Shown here one piece after another: positions 11,178 to 24,430 of a stretch of DNA of 64,000 nucleotides (position 1 is its first letter; the number at the start of each line of letters is the position of its first letter). The DNA lies in NCBI GenBank assembly GCA_022264855.1, contig JABYQU010000050.1, positions 248,001 to 312,000 on the forward strand, in the 5' to 3' direction. The stretch comes from Lenzites betulinus (Eukaryota; Basidiomycota; Agaricomycetes; Polyporales; Polyporaceae). A program made the translations under genes and the position numbers. Under the pieces are notes generated by a model, which had not been told where the DNA came from, did not search any database, and saw only the letters and a list, made by a program, of their open reading frames with translations.

Positions 11178-11960
11178 ATGCAGTTCACCCTCTCCCTCTT
11201 CGCCGCCGTCACCCTCGCGCTCGCCGCGTCCGCGAAGCCCTACGAGGCGCGCTGCGACTCGGACTCCACGTCGCACACGCACGCGCCCACCACCACGTCC
11301 ACGCACACCTACCCCGCGCCGCCCACCACCACCTGGCGCCCGGTCACCACCACCGACTACGTGCCCCAGCCGACCGTAACGGTCACCACCACGAAGACGC
11401 AGATTTGGACGACGACGACGACCGGAACCGATACGGTGACGACTCGCGCTACCTGGTCTGGCGGACACCCGCACTCCTCTTCGTCGTGGAGCTCTCAGTG
11501 GGCGCCGACGTCTACTTCTGGCTGGAGCTCGGCGCCTTCTGCGACGTCTACTGGATCTGGGTCTGGCTCGGGCGGGATCTCTGCTGGGGAGTGTAACACT
11601 GGGTCGATCCAGTGCTGTGATCAAGTTCAGGACTCGAAGTCTGAGCACATGAGTGGCATCATCTCGTCGCTGGGCATCGCTCCGGAGAGCGCCACCGGAC
11701 TTGCAGGCACTTCGTGCTCGCCTGTCAACCTCCTTGCGCTCGGCGGTGGGGAGAGCTGGTACGCATTCAGATCCTGTACTCGTGATAGAGATTGGTGACT
11801 GACTATATGCGTCCGATGTATAGCGACCAAACCCCGGTTTGCTGTAACAACAACACTTACCGTGAGTGTGCCTCATGATTGTTCATAGACATCTCGCTAA
11901 CTCCCCAACTCAGAGGGATTGATCAACATTGGCTGCGTTCCGATTATCCTCAAGCTCTGA
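11178..11960 (+). CDS. Class I hydrophobin 3 with Thr/Ser-rich N-terminal extension
   Basis: Three exons (11178-11758, 11824-11861, 11914-11960) encode 221 residues. The signal peptide MQFTLSLFAAVTLALAASA closely resembles that of hydrophobin 1. Residues 25-135 form a Thr/Ser/Pro/Trp-rich segment (TTTSTHTYPAPPTTTW and similar), a likely O-glycosylated stalk. The core starts at CNTGSIQCC (about residue 139), then SC, ESC (Cys codon split by intron 1), VCC and IGC, ending VPIILKL. The second exon is again 38 nt. The first donor GTACGC follows GAGAGCTG. Confidence 0.92.
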
Positions 11961-14310
11961 GCGGGCATCTTATTCTGTAGCTTCTATCTTTGTGAGTGTT
12001 TCTGTCTGATCCCGTCCAGAGAGCCCACTCACTGATACATTGTGATCATCCAGCGGGGACTCTCCACTTTCTCGTCCCCGCACACATTCCGTATCGCTAG
12101 CCTTGGTTCTCCTTATCAGTCTCCGCCATCGTCGCCTGTCTTCCTTCGCTTTCTCTCTGGGCTTCGATGTCACCACTTACTATTTTTGTCTCTGATTCTG
12201 CGCGGCTGTCCTCGGGGTTACGATGTCTGGCAATGACACATACACGATTGTACAAAATGACTCAGACACGACACCTGTAGCAGTAGCGTCGTAGGATCGA
12301 CAGTCTATCAACAATGTTCAATGATTTTCGCATCTACATCGGAGACGTCCGCGTCGGGCTCTGCAAATCGGACTTGCCTGAATGCAGGTTAGAGCAAGAG
12401 ATGTATATTGGCTTGTGTCCTGAACTCGGACTATCTCCTCAGATAGTCTCGTCACCAGCGGGTACACCTGTGACCTAGATCCAGCTAGTGTCTCTCAAGT
12501 ACTGATTAATCGTGTAGGGGACAGGATACCGGGGCTTAGCGCTTGAAGGCGTTGAAGGAGCGAATCTCAGGCCGTACCGGGATTGACTGGAGGGGTTACG
12601 TCTTTCCCAGACCGTCTTGGGAGAGTATTACTCAGGCAGACTGAGACGATGGACGAGACGAGGAGAAGAACGTTGTCGTTTCGGACGAGCTGGCTCGAAC
12701 CTACGTACCGACTCGGCGTCTGCCGTCCTCCAAAACGTACGCGCAAGTACTGGCGCTTATTGTTATTCTGTGCCCTCTGTTGCATCTCAAAGACCCTGTG
12801 AATTCTCTTCCAGCCTGCCTGCGGTGTGCCGTTCATTAATCATCCGCAAATCGTGTCGAGACCTTATTCTCCCAACAGGTTTGCTCTGCTTTTGAACAAA
12901 CCTGTTGGGAGATTAAGGTCTCGTCAAATCGTGTTCTGGTGCTGAAGGGGGTCTTCGAGGAGCGGGTGGGCCAAGAATATCCGTTCGCGACGAGGCCAGA
13001 ACCGTGCTCTGCGCGCAGACCAGACCAGTCCGAATCTGAAGGAATCAAGCCGCAAGACGAAGAATTGGGCGAGTGATCGATGTTCTGAGTAGAGGCGTTC
13101 GGAGTAGTGCTAATAGTGTGCGAAAAAACCGAAATCACGACAAACTGGCGACAAGCGCCGCGAGACCAGCAATACTCCAGCAATACGCGCCCTTGCTTGG
13201 CCGGTTACTACGGCCACGCCCTCGACAAGCCGGCGCCGTCGCTATTCTATCTATGTTGTTGCACGTCAATTGGATGACCATCGAACTGAAGCAAGGCTGT
13301 TCCATCTCAGACGAATGCTATCTCACCCCCGCCGGACGCGTGCAGGCGCGAACAGGCACCCTCACGGACACCACGACCTTTAGTACGTTTGCTGATAGTG
13401 CCAGCTTCCATGGCGTCGCTCATAACGAAATTTGCTAGGCATGTACACGTGTTTCAAAATGTCATGCGTCTGCACTGTCTTCCACGCCAGGCGGACGGCG
13501 TGTGCCAATGATGCCAGTGGATGACGCTGCAGAAGCCCTACGTCCTGCACCGGCAGCGCGTACTATGATAGGAGTTTCGTAAACTGAACTCTGCTTCAAA
13601 GTTCAGGGCGCCACGAAGGATTCTGTTTAACAGGAGCCTAACTTATGACTATTCCCCACTCACGGTATCGCCGACGGCCGCTCGATCGCATGCCGGACGC
13701 CTATACGTGAGTGTGCTCCACACCGTAGCTAACGCGGGGACTATATGAGTCTAGAAGCCGAACGTTAACTTACCAACACAGCTTTCTTACAGGATCTGTC
13801 ACAGCGGCGCCGCTGGGCCTCTCGCTCGTATGGTAAGTGCTCTGCCTCGTTGCCCCAAGGGGCCGGTCACCAGTCAATTCGAGCACGAAAACGTTCACGG
13901 CGGGTGCTATTGTTGGCTTCCCTCTGAGACGGCCCTGCACACCATGCGTCTTCGAACGTCGAACTAGTATTCTCCCTCATTTTAACTTCAACTGTAGCCT
14001 GTTCATGCGACTCATGATAATGCGCTACTTTATGGTGAGCCTCTTCGTACCCGCACATCGTATTACGTTGGTCTGGACTCACCGGAGCTCCTGATGAATA
14101 GTTAGTGAAACATCCTCCACCGCCTGGACGATCTCATGACGTTGCATTGACCTGGGGTATTGCACCCGCTTCCTTTCACTACGATACTGCTGCTAATTTT
14201 GGAAGACCCCGCGGGGTCACTCGTATAAAGTCACAGGAGTACGCTGAAAATGGCTGCAGCGCTGTCGCGCCCCCCTCTATCGCACGACCTTCTCCAGCTT
14301 ACCCTGGCGA
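11961..14310. other. 2.3-kb gene-poor spacer before the P450 cluster
   Basis: No ORF here has a recognisable family or good exon structure. It holds the foldback insertion at 12847-12934. A stretch near 13785-13820 (ACAGGATCTGTCACA) recurs at about 17167-17190 upstream of P450-2, so the tandem P450 duplication probably included upstream DNA. GTATAAAG at about 14223-14230 is the likely TATA box of P450-1. Confidence 0.5.
12847..12934. mobile_element. Tiny foldback element with 10-bp direct duplication
   Basis: CAAATCGTGT at 12847-12856 is repeated at 12925-12934. Between them lies a 68-bp segment whose ends are inverted copies of each other: arm 12857-12882 (starts CGAGACCTTATTCTCC) pairs with 12898-12923 with one mismatch in 26, around a 15-nt loop. 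A direct repeat flanking an inverted-repeat insert is the signature of a transposed MITE-like unit, here with no room for coding. Seen directly; the transposition interpretation is inference. Confidence 0.7.
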
Positions 14311-16742
14311 CATGCTTCAATACTTCATTGTCGGATGCTTCACGCTGTTCCTCTGGAAGTTTTACAATTGGGTATCGTCGCGGAAGTCTCCCTTCGACAA
14401 CATCCGTGGCCCACCCTCCCCGTCATGGCTCACAGGTACGTGCAAATTATGTCGCAGAGATTGCCTCGATACTAAAGTGGACTTTCGATCTACAGGCAAC
14501 ATGCTTCAGCTATACGATAAGCAGGGATGGGACTTTCACCATGCACTCCAAACCAAGTACGGTCCAGTATCCCGCCTCCAGGGATTATTTGGCGTACGCT
14601 CTTTGATTATTCATCCCTACAGCGCATGACTCATGGCCACATTCCGACAGCAACCCATGCTGTGCGTATACGATCCGGCAGCAATGAACACCATCGTCCT
14701 CAAGGACATCCAACATGATGTTCCCCTGTTCGAAGAGACTCGATGGTTCCTCAAGTAAGTACATCGCACGCTCAACTTGTCTATGGCGCACTGAGTTTTT
14801 TGCCTACGTAGCGTCTGGATCGACACATTTGGACCCGCGATTCTCTCCTCGACTGGTGCGCCTGACCTTGTATGGCTCAACCTGCGAGCCTTATTCTGAC
14901 AGCGCCACACTGACAGGAGAGGCGCACCGCAAGCAGCGTAAGCTTCTCGGCCCCATTTTTTCGTCTAAGAACATACGCACGATCACTCCGGTGCTCTATG
15001 AAGTGGCTCATCGTGTCAGTAGTGTTATCTTACAACGGTCGAGCCGCCACATCATCATGGTGCACGCTAACGTCTTATTCGTCTTGTTCCTAGCTCAACA
15101 AAGCCATCAAAACCCTCGTTGAATCCGGGGCGCCAGTGGTCGACGTGGCGCAGTATATGGGCCGCACGTCGCTCGAGCTGATCGGACAGGTTGCTCTCGG
15201 CCACTGTTTTGACCCACTCATTCAGGAGGGCCACCACTCGTACGCGGAGATTATCGCCTGCTACCTGTATGTACTCGCGTTGCTCATTTGGACTGCGGTA
15301 ATGTCACGCTCACGCCGTGCGCAGACCCGCTGTTTCCGCACTCAGCAATTACATACAGCTGTACCATTTCACACGGCCTCTCATCCCGCCCGCTCTCCGG
15401 AGACCGATCGTAAATATGCTACCATCCCGACGCGTCAAAGAGCTGGTGCGCGTGATCGATACGGTGCATGAGCACGCAGTGAGCACATACATGGAGAAGA
15501 AGGCGGAGGCGGAGGCGTTGGCCGTGGAGGACTCGATGCATGGCCGAGACGGCAGGCCAAAGGACCTCATGACACTTCTTCGTGGGTGCTCCTGCTAGAC
15601 CTTATCTAGACCGCGCAGGGTTCACAATTGTCCCCTCTAGTGCAAGCAAACGCCGGAGCTTCCAAGGAGGACGCCATCCCAGAAGACGAGCTCATAGCTC
15701 AGTTCTCGTGAGCAACATCTGCTCATTCACTCACAATGGACCTTGTTTTGACCCGCCCTAATATTCGCTCAGAACCCTGATATTCGCTGCCACGGACACG
15801 ACGGCCAATGCTCTGACGCGCATGTTCGAGTGCCTCGCCAAGAGTCCTGAGGCTCAAAACAAGCTCCGCGCCGAAATCGTCGAGGCGCAGGCTCACAACG
15901 AGGGCGGCGACATCCCTTATGACGAACTGATGGCGCTGCCCTACCTCGACGCCTTTTGTTCAGAGACTCTCAGAGTGTACGCCACCCTCAACCGATTGCT
16001 GAGCATCACCCTCTCATCATATGCAGGTATGCGCCGGCGCCGCTCCGCTTGAGAGAGTGCGTCCTCACCGCGTTTTTTGCATGGCCGTCGTCACTGACTA
16101 TATCTATGTGTCCAGAGCGCAAGCGGACGCCGTCCTCCCACTTTCCCGCCCTTTTATCGGAAAAGACGGGAAAGTGATCACCTCCATCCCTGTTCCCCAA
16201 GGCACTGTCGTATTCGTAGCAGCTCAAGCTGCGAACGTCAATCCAGACGTCTGGGGCCCAGATGCGCGCGAGTGGCGTCCTGAACGCTGGCTGGAGCCGC
16301 TCCCTGCTCAGGTCGCAGAAGCGAAGATCCCGGGCGTGTACACCAACCTGTATGCCCGAATTGCCTTCTACAGGAATACGATGCGAACTGATTGATATCT
16401 GTAGGATGACGTTCTGGGGCGGCGGACGATACTGCATGTAAGTATACCCATACAACTGTTTGTGTCGCATTTGAGATCGCTGACTATCTTCCAGAGGCTT
16501 CAAATTGGCGCAGCTCGAGATGAGTACGTTCAGTCTGCATTCCTCTCTTCGCGAAGTATGACCCGTTCTAATGCTGCTGTCGCTCTATAGAAGTCGTTCT
16601 CGCAGAGCTTATCTCGAACTTCAAGTTCGAGTTGAAGACAGACGTGCCCGTAGTCTGGAACATCGGCGACATAATTTACCCAACCGTGGGCACTGAGGCG
16701 CTGAAATCAGCGTATCCGATGAAGGTGTCGCTGGTAAAGTAG
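14311..16742 (+). CDS. Cytochrome P450 monooxygenase 1 (tandem array)
   Basis: A membrane-anchored microsomal haem-thiolate oxidase. Fourteen exons encode about 547 residues. The N-terminal anchor is MLQYFIVGCFTLFLWKFY, followed by the Pro-rich hinge GPPSPSWLTG. The I-helix oxygen-binding motif is AATDTT (about 325-330), ExxR is ETLR (about 385), the PERF-like motif is PERW, and the haem loop is FWGGGRYCIG with the Cys ligand (about 480-489). The haem loop is on its own 33-nt exon, 16405-16437. No frameshift or stop was found across the joined exons. By eye it belongs with the basidiomycete CYP5144/CYP5150-like group, but I cannot assign the family without a search. A TATA-like box lies about 85 bp upstream. 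It is the first of four same-strand paralogues; the substrate is unknown. Confidence 0.88.
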
Positions 16743-17693
16743 AGTTGGCACCGTGGGCGGCGCGACTATCCCTTCCTTGTACAAGCAGTGCAGCGAACTC
16801 CTTTTCTTGCGTCGGCCGGTGTCAGTACCAATAGGAACAGCCATGCACCCTATGAAATTCAGTAAGTTCACCCCTTTGACATGAGCTGTATCAGTGATCC
16901 CGCATGTCGCTCATTGACTCCAAAAGATTTGTATGCAGCGTCACATTAATATTAGCACGTACTTCACGGCCACCACGAAGACCGACATGTTTCTTCAAAT
17001 ACGCTTCGATAGCGTGCCGTTCCTCATCATAACTATCAGGCAGGACTGTAAAGTACTGGATCAAGTGCCCGAGAACAGCGGTACTTGAAGTTACTAGTAC
17101 AAGCGATGCCATCCTGATAACATCCTGGAGCTGGCCGCTAACTTACGAATACTACGCGTTCTTCACAGGATCTGTCACAACAACGCTGGGATGCTTCCGC
17201 GAATCCGCTTCCCTGCGCATAGGTGGAGCCATTACTAGTCATGCCGCGCTCGGGGTCTTTCAATGGCTCAGTGGATGTTATGATTGACCTTCTCAGGCTC
17301 GGTACCGGCGCTACAACATATCTTCCGTACGTTATACCCCTCTACCTTTCACTGAAGCCTGTTGATACGCATGCTTCCCCGCATAGCACTTATATTTGTA
17401 GTCGATGCAGATCACCCGGTTTCTCCCAAGCATGACATCGTATCATACGCTGGGACAATGGCACGAACATGTCCGGGTTCCTGATGATGGCGAACGTCAA
17501 CTTTTGTGGCGCTTGGACGATCCCATAGCGCCCCATTAAGTGCACTCCCTTCTCGACACTGGCGCTCCGCTGATGTGTGTGAAGGAGTTACGGCATCTAC
17601 GGTATAAATTCTAGCGAGTGTGCTAAAGATGCCTGTAGCGTTGGAGCATTTCCCGCTGCTGTCGTATCTCACTCATCTGCTGCTTCTCGTGAC
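16743..17693 (+). other. Spacer between P450-1 and P450-2
   Basis: No supported gene. GGTATAAATT at 17601-17610 is a TATA-like box about 90 bp before the P450-2 ATG. The ACAGGATCTGTCACA block at about 17167 also occurs upstream of P450-1. Confidence 0.5.
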
Positions 17694-20110
17694 ATGCTGC
17701 ACTACATTGTTGTCGCGTGCTTCACTTATATCCTCTGGAAACTTTATAGATGGATGTCGCCGCGGAAGTCGCCCTTCGAGAATCTCTACGGGCCGCCTTC
17801 TCCGTCATGGCTAACAGGTACGCTCAGTCCGCCTCTAAAAGTAGTTCATGCCTACGGTACTACTAATATTTGATTCTCAGGCAACATGCTTCAAATATAC
17901 GATAAACAAGGATGGGACTTCCATCGCGATCTGCAAACCAAGTACGGCCCCGTATCTCGCCTTCAGGGTTTGTTTGGCGTAAGCTCATGCTATCCTCCCG
18001 AGTTAGTATGCTGCGCGGCTCACACCCGAACACCGATAGAAACCGATGCTGTGTGTATACGATCCGGCGGCGATGAACACCATTGTCCTGAAGGACATGG
18101 AGCAACACGCTCCCCTGTTTGAAGAGATACAGTGGTTCATGGAGTGAGCATACCATCCCTGATGATTGAGTGGCACCTACCGTGCTAATCACCCCGCATG
18201 CGCAGTATCTGCATCGATACTTTCGGACCTGGTATCCTCTCAACGACTGGTGCGTCCGGGCCGCAATGGCCCATTAGAGTATGGGCCTGAGACAGTTCCA
18301 CAGGAGAAACACACAGAAAGCAACGCAAGCTCTTGAACCCCATATTCGCGCCGAGAAATATCCGCCTGATCACACCAGTATTCTATGAAGTGGCGCATCG
18401 TGTCAGTAAACTCGTCTCACAGACCATCCGAAATCTGATGCTAACGTCGCGCTCGACACACGTCTAGCTCAACAAGGCCATCGGTACACTCGTCGAATCT
18501 GGCGCACCGGAAGTCGATGTCGCACGGTACATGGGTCGCGCTGCTCTCGAGCTGATCGGACAATCCGCACTCGGCCACTGTTTCGATCCGCTTACGGAGG
18601 ATGGTCACCACCCGTACGCGGAGGTTTTGAAATGTTATGTGTACGCTTCAGGTCTACATAGAATCCCACGGTTTCTTATTCACGCCGCACATAGACCCGC
18701 TCTCTCAGCCCTCAGCAACTACACTCAGCTGTACCGCTTCGTGCGACCCCTGATCCCTGCTGTTCTCCGTCGGCCGATTATGAATATACTCCCCTCGCGA
18801 CGCGTCAAAGAGCTAGTGCGGGTCATCGACACTATGCACGAGCACGCAGTGCGCATATATTTGGAGAAGAAGGCGTCCGTCGAGTCTTCGTCTTTGGATA
18901 AGACGTACGAAGGCGACGAGAAAGCGAAAGATATCGCAACACTTCTGCGTGAGTCCTTACCCTGTTTTTCTTTAAAGATGCATAAGCTTGACAATCGGCT
19001 CTCTTACTAGTTCAGGCAAATGCAGGCGCCTCAAAGGAGGACGCAATCCCTGAAGATGAGCTCATCGCTCAATTGTCGTAAGTCCGTTGATCCTTCAGCA
19101 GCTCCGCACATGAACAACCATCCAAACGATCCAGCATCTTGATCTTTGCCGCGACGGACACTACCTCCAATGCGATGACACTCGTACTCGAATGTCTCGC
19201 CAAGAACGCTCAGGTTCAGGACAAGCTCCGGGCTGAAGTCATAGAAGCGAAGGCTCGTCATGAAGGCGGTGAAATTCCTTATGACGAATTGATGTCGCTG
19301 CCATACCTCGACGCTGTTTGCTCAGAGACCCTTCGAGTGTACGTCAAGCTCCGCCGATCACTGTGAATTTGTCCTCATACTATGTGTGCAGATTCGCACT
19401 GGCGCCGCTTCGTATACGAGAGTACGTTCCTGCTTCGCATATTTCCTATACATATATCGCCGATTCTAACATCAGGTTATAGAGCACAAGGCGACACTAC
19501 CCTGACACTCTCCCGCCCCGTCATTGGGAAAGACGGGACATCGATTAGCACCATCCCTGTTGCTAAAGGTACACTCGTCTTTGTCGCGGTCCAAGCGGCG
19601 AACGTCAACCCGGATGTCTGGGGCCCAGATGCGCGCGAGTGGCGTCCCGAGCGGTGGCTACATGCGCTCCCGGCAGAGGTCGCGGAAGCGAAGATCCCGG
19701 GCGTGTACACCAACTTGTATGCTATGCTTACCAGCTACACGAGTACGATGCGAACTGATTCATCTTTCTAGGATGACGTTCTGGGGCGGCGGACGATCTT
19801 GCGTGTAAGTATACTCATGTAACTGTTTGGATCGCATTTGAGATCGCTGAATATCTTCCAGAGGCTTCAAATTCGCGCAACTCGAGATGAGTACGTCCGG
19901 CCTATATTCTTCTCATCGCGAACTTGCCTGGTCCCTTCTGACTGCTCTTTCTGCGAAGAGGTCATCATCGCCGGGCTTATCTCGAACTTCAAGTTTGAGT
20001 TAAAGCCGGACGCGCAGATAGTCTGGAACGTCAGCGAGGTAATCTACCCAACCGTGGGCACCGGGGGGTGGCAACCGGCGTACCCTATGAAGGTGTCGAT
20101 GGTAAATTGA
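17694..20110 (+). CDS. Cytochrome P450 monooxygenase 2 (tandem array)
   Basis: Same 14-exon layout as P450-1, with the same intron positions and phases. The anchor is MLHYIVVACFTYILWKLY. The I-helix AATDTTSN, ETLR, PERW and the haem loop FWGGGRSCVG (33-nt exon 19772-19804) are all present. Its reading frame is intact from ATG to TGA. The final exon uses an AAG acceptor (GCGAAG|AG) instead of CAG/TAG, the only odd junction. Compared with P450-1, the segment before the I-helix differs most (SSSLDKTYEGDEKAKD), as usual for substrate-side loops. Substrate unknown. Confidence 0.87.
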
Positions 20111-20526
20111 ATTCAACGCCGTGGACTGCGCGTTTTCCCTTGTACCAGCAGAGCAACGTGCTCACTAAACTCGCATCCACCGGCCTAGGCCTGGAGCCGA
20201 TATTGCAATATTGGGCGCGTAGCGGTGAACCATGCCCGGCTATTGACCCTAGTCCCTCTAAAGAGTATCAAGTAGTCGATCATGCCAAAGTCACGCCCGG
20301 GGAAGCTTTCCATGCATACAGCCGCCAACTTCTCCGGTAGAGGTGGGGCCGGCGGTCCAAGATCATCACGGTGCGGTTCTTGTTGGCCGCGCTAAGTCTC
20401 TCCGACTCCGCAAACAGCGCTGCGGCTCCGATAACACGGCTGATGGGGTTTACGGCAACTCTGGTATATATTCTGACAGACATGCTGAGATGACTTTCGA
20501 CGCGTTCTCTATCCCACCTCGCTGAG
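20111..20526 (+). other. Short spacer before P450-3
   Basis: 416 bp without a convincing gene. GGTATATATT (20463-20472) lies about 60 bp before the P450-3 ATG and may be its TATA box. Confidence 0.45.
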
Positions 20527-22957
20527 ATGGTAGAGTACTTTTATATCGCGTGCCTCACGTATGTTGTTTGGAAGCTTGTCAGGTGGATTTCTCCATCCAA
20601 GTCTTCTCTCGACAATCTTCGTGGACCCCCATCTCCGTCATGGCTCACAGGTACGTTGCAGCGTCGAATCCTGTTGTGGAGAGCGATTCTTCATCGCTAG
20701 TACTCATTACTCATTCATCAGGCAACATGATGCAGTTATACGACAAGCAGGGCTGGGAGTTCCATCGCGACCTTCAAACCAAGTATGGTCCCGTATCGCG
20801 CCTCCAGGGCCTCTTCGGCGTACGTCGCATTCCATCTGCAGAAGAAATAGAGTACAGCTGACAATAACCCCGAGACAGCAACCGATGTTATGCGTCTTTG
20901 ATCCGGCGGCGATGAATACCATTGTTCTAAAAGATCACCAGCAGCACATGCCACTCTTCGAAGAGATGCAATGGTTCATGAAGTACGTCCGATGCTGACC
21001 AGATATTAACTCATATTCGGTGTGCTAAACTACCGCTCACGCATCGTGATGCAGCATCGGCCTAGATAGCTTTGGTCCTGGCCTTCTCTCTACAACAGGT
21101 ACGTTGAATGCTATTTGTCATGCACTGAGCTACATGCAATCATCGCAGGAGAAACACATAGGAAACAGCGCAAGTTGCTGAGCCCAGTATTTTCACCCAA
21201 GAACCTCCGAATCATCACGCCAGTGTTTTACGAAGTGACCCATCGTGTTCGTGGCACTTTCACGCAGATCGGAACATGCACAAGTTAACCTACGTCTTCG
21301 CGCGTTTGTGCAGCTTCAAACATCCATCAAGAACCTACTTGAAAATGGAGCACCCGAAGTCGACGTGGCCCAATACATGGGGCGGGCGGCCCTGGAGCTC
21401 ATCGGGCAGTCTGCTCTTGGGCACTGCTTCGACCCACTTACCGAGGAGGGTCATCATCCATATGCAAAGGCCATGAAAAACTATATGTACGTCCCGCAGT
21501 GATGGCCGGGGCATGCGTAAGCTACAAAACTCATCTGGTATAGACCTGCCTTCACCTCTCTGAGTAAGGAGGTACAGCTGTACCGACTCGCGCGGCCCCT
21601 CATTCCTGCTCCCTTGAGACGCACGGTCATGAACATTCTGCCTTCGCGGCGTGTCAAGCGACTACTACGCATCGTCGATACCATGCATGATAACGCAGTG
21701 CGCACGTACATGGAAAAGAAGGCGGCTTTCGAATCTGCGCAGAAGAACGAGGACGAAGACGACCAAGCGAAGGACTTGGTAACCCTTCTCCGTAAGCAGG
21801 GTTGGCGCAGCCGTACGTGCTGAGCCGAGCTGATGTCAATTTCTTCTAGTCCGCGCGAATGCAGGAGCGTTGAAGGAAGATGCGCTTCCCGAAGACGAAC
21901 TCATAGCCCAACTTTCGTGCGTACGGCTTCTCCAACAATTCAGTAAGCCTCCTGACGATCTGAGCAGGATCCTGCTATTTGCGGCGACAGATACGACCTC
22001 CACTGCTCTCACCCTTATCCTTGAATGCCTCGCTAAGAATACACAGGCTCAAGACAAGCTTCGGGCCGAGATCATAGATGCAAAGCGTCGTCACGAAGGG
22101 GACGACATACCGTACGACGAACTGATGTCACTACCGTATCTGGATGCTGTATGTTCGGAGACCCTTCGCGTGTAAGCTGAATACTCTCTTCAAGTTCACG
22201 GGTTGGTGCGGCCACTCATCCTCTACATAGACACGTACCTGCTCCGCTGCGCTTGCGAGAGTCCGTTTTTAACTTCTTCCACTGTCGTCCCCTCACCCCC
22301 TAACATCGCGGCTCCCTAGAGCACAAGCGGATGCCGTTCTGCCACTATCTAGGCCAATCACTGGAAAAGACGGAACCCAGATCGATGCCGTCCCCGTTCC
22401 CAAAGGCACCCTCGTTTTCATCGCGATACAGGCTGCGAATACGAACCCAGATATCTGGGGCCCGGACGCCCACGAGTGGCGTCCTGAGCGTTGGTTAGAG
22501 CCGCTCCCTGCACAGCTCACGGAGGCAAAGATACCCGGGGTGTACACCAATCTGTGGGTTTTCCACGATTTCCTGCAAAAAATGGCGTTCTAATTGAACA
22601 TGTTCCAGGATGACATTCTGGGGCGGTGGGCGGTCCTGCATGTGAGTATACCCGGTCTTTCCAGCAGCCATGTCTTTCGGCGCGTTCGCTGACCTCGAGC
22701 TCGTTTCTAGAGGTTTCAAATTCGCCCAGCTCGAGATGAGTACGTGGTGTCTGACATCTGCATCAAGCCACTGCTTACCCTACCATTTACCGTGCCATCC
22801 TCTATTGGCAGAGGTTGTTCTTGCAGAGTTGCTCTCGACATTTAACTTCGAGAAGACGGACGCTCGTATTGTCTGGAACCTCACTGAGGTGATATTCCCG
22901 ACAGTTGGCACCGATGACTCACCAGGGTATCCAATGAAAGTGACCCTCGCGAAATAA
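20527..22957 (+). CDS. Cytochrome P450 monooxygenase 3 (tandem array)
   Basis: An intact 14-exon paralogue with anchor MVEYFYIACLTYVVWKLV. AATDTTST in the I-helix, ETLR, PERW and the haem loop FWGGGRSCIG (33-nt exon 22609-22641) are present. Two donors are weak but usable: GTTCGT after THR and GTCCGT after LRLRE. The C-terminus is three residues shorter around the GTDDSPGYP segment. Chain length is about 540 residues. Same group as its neighbours. Confidence 0.87.
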
Positions 22958-23792
22958 TTGCAGGGCATATGTTTCGCTCAACGCGAGCGTGTGGATCGAC
23001 TGGTCTTGGGTGTTGGAATGGGATAGCGTGTGACAGCTGTTCTCAGATCGATAGGCCCCCGTGAAAAAGAACACACAGAGGCGTTCAAGCCCAGACGGGG
23101 CGGAGACGCTTCGCGTGATGCGGTAACAGTCGGTTTGGCAGGTAGCGGGCATCGCGAAGAGCTACGCGCCCTCGGCATACACACCCGCATCCTCCCCGCC
23201 GTCGCCGCCCGAAACCGCTGTCCGCAATTATCTTTCCCAGGGGCCTATCGATTAGAGAACAGCTGGAATTGTAGACTACAGACTCGTACTGGCACAGACA
23301 GGCGCTTGTGGTTCGACGCCACGAGCGAGCGCTTGTCTCACACCTGCTTCTCTCTTTCCACTGCCATTACCTCTACTTGATCTTTGCCTAGCCTCGCTTT
23401 CTACGCGTCAAATATTTGTCACTATCCGTACATTGAACATAGCTGGCCGACATGTGTGCCGCACATCGAGCAAAGTCGAAGATGAAGACCGCATCCACTC
23501 TTCAGGTCTGTTGTGGTTCAGTGTACCTGCTGAGACTTGCGCTTATGTTCATGCACAGGAAAATAAGCCAATGAGCAAGCGCACACAGTAACCGTATGGG
23601 CGACCCGAACAGAAACGAGTAGGCAGAACCAAAACGAAGTGCTCTGCACAGGCGCCTACTCCCATACCAACATCTACATCTACTCACCTCTCTCTGTTAC
23701 CGGATGGCGTCGAGCGCTGTCGCGACGTTCATCTAGAGACCGCGCGCAGGAAATATCCTGGCATTACTCCTCGCGACGACTACGACATACTG
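22958..23792. other. Spacer after P450-3
   Basis: No gene supported. The frame of the next ORF is open upstream to about 23588 without an ATG, so the 23793 gene could have an extra 5' exon here. Confidence 0.4.
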
Positions 23793-24430
23793 ATGCTTGC
23801 AACCAACCGTCAGCGCGAAGGAACTACGGAAGAAATTCTCGCTTGGGTCGATAGTACTATGGAGAAGGAGATCCGGACATACCACTCGAAGAAAGCAGTA
23901 ATGAGGGTCACCAAGGCGGCTCTAGACTGCGTAGTGTCTGTTACAGGGGTACGTCATCCATCAACACCGCACATGCTCAAGTACATCAGTCGCTCATTCT
24001 ACAACAGCGCAAACCGCGTCCCGGCAAAGATACCGTCTTCATTCGACCCATCCCTGACAGCCAGTACTCGATCCGCTTGTGGGCTGGGAGCGCATATACT
24101 CATGAGTTCTGCATGGACTTCGTCGACTCGGTGACCGAGCATGCCGTCAACTCGCCTTTCAAGTTCGAGCTGTGGATCGTACCCGACCCTGACTCCTCGT
24201 GGCTCGGCGCCCCAGCCGGCTGCGTTCGCTCCCTCGAGCGCAATTTCGGAATCAGCCAGGACAAGATACTTCCCGGAGAGGAGAAATTCATTCTTCGGGA
24301 TGGACAAACCTGTCTGATTAAGCGTCCGGGGAAGAGAGACATCCTTTTCACAGTCCCCGTGCGCAAGCGTCCCGAACGAACAGCCGTCGCCCACGACGCT
24401 CACGTCCTCGACTTCCCCAAGGAGGTATAA
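23793..24430 (+). CDS. Orphan two-exon gene inside the P450 array
   Basis: Exons 23793-23948 and 23990-24430 are joined in phase 0 by a 41-bp GTACGT...CAG intron, giving 198 residues. The protein is hydrophilic, with a Lys/Arg-rich start, a central CMDFVDSVTEHAVNSPFKFEL segment and a C-terminal basic tail. I recognise no domain, and it is not a P450 fragment: neither haem loop nor ExxR is present. The coding frame is open for another 200 bp upstream, so the true start could lie earlier. It sits between the third and fourth P450 genes on the same strand. Function unknown. Confidence 0.4.

Noticed and set aside
23793..24430. Possible P450 remnant
   Set aside because: The segment EILAWVDSTMEKEIRTYHSKKAV faintly resembles a P450 helix, but no haem loop, ExxR or I-helix follows, so it is listed as an orphan gene instead.
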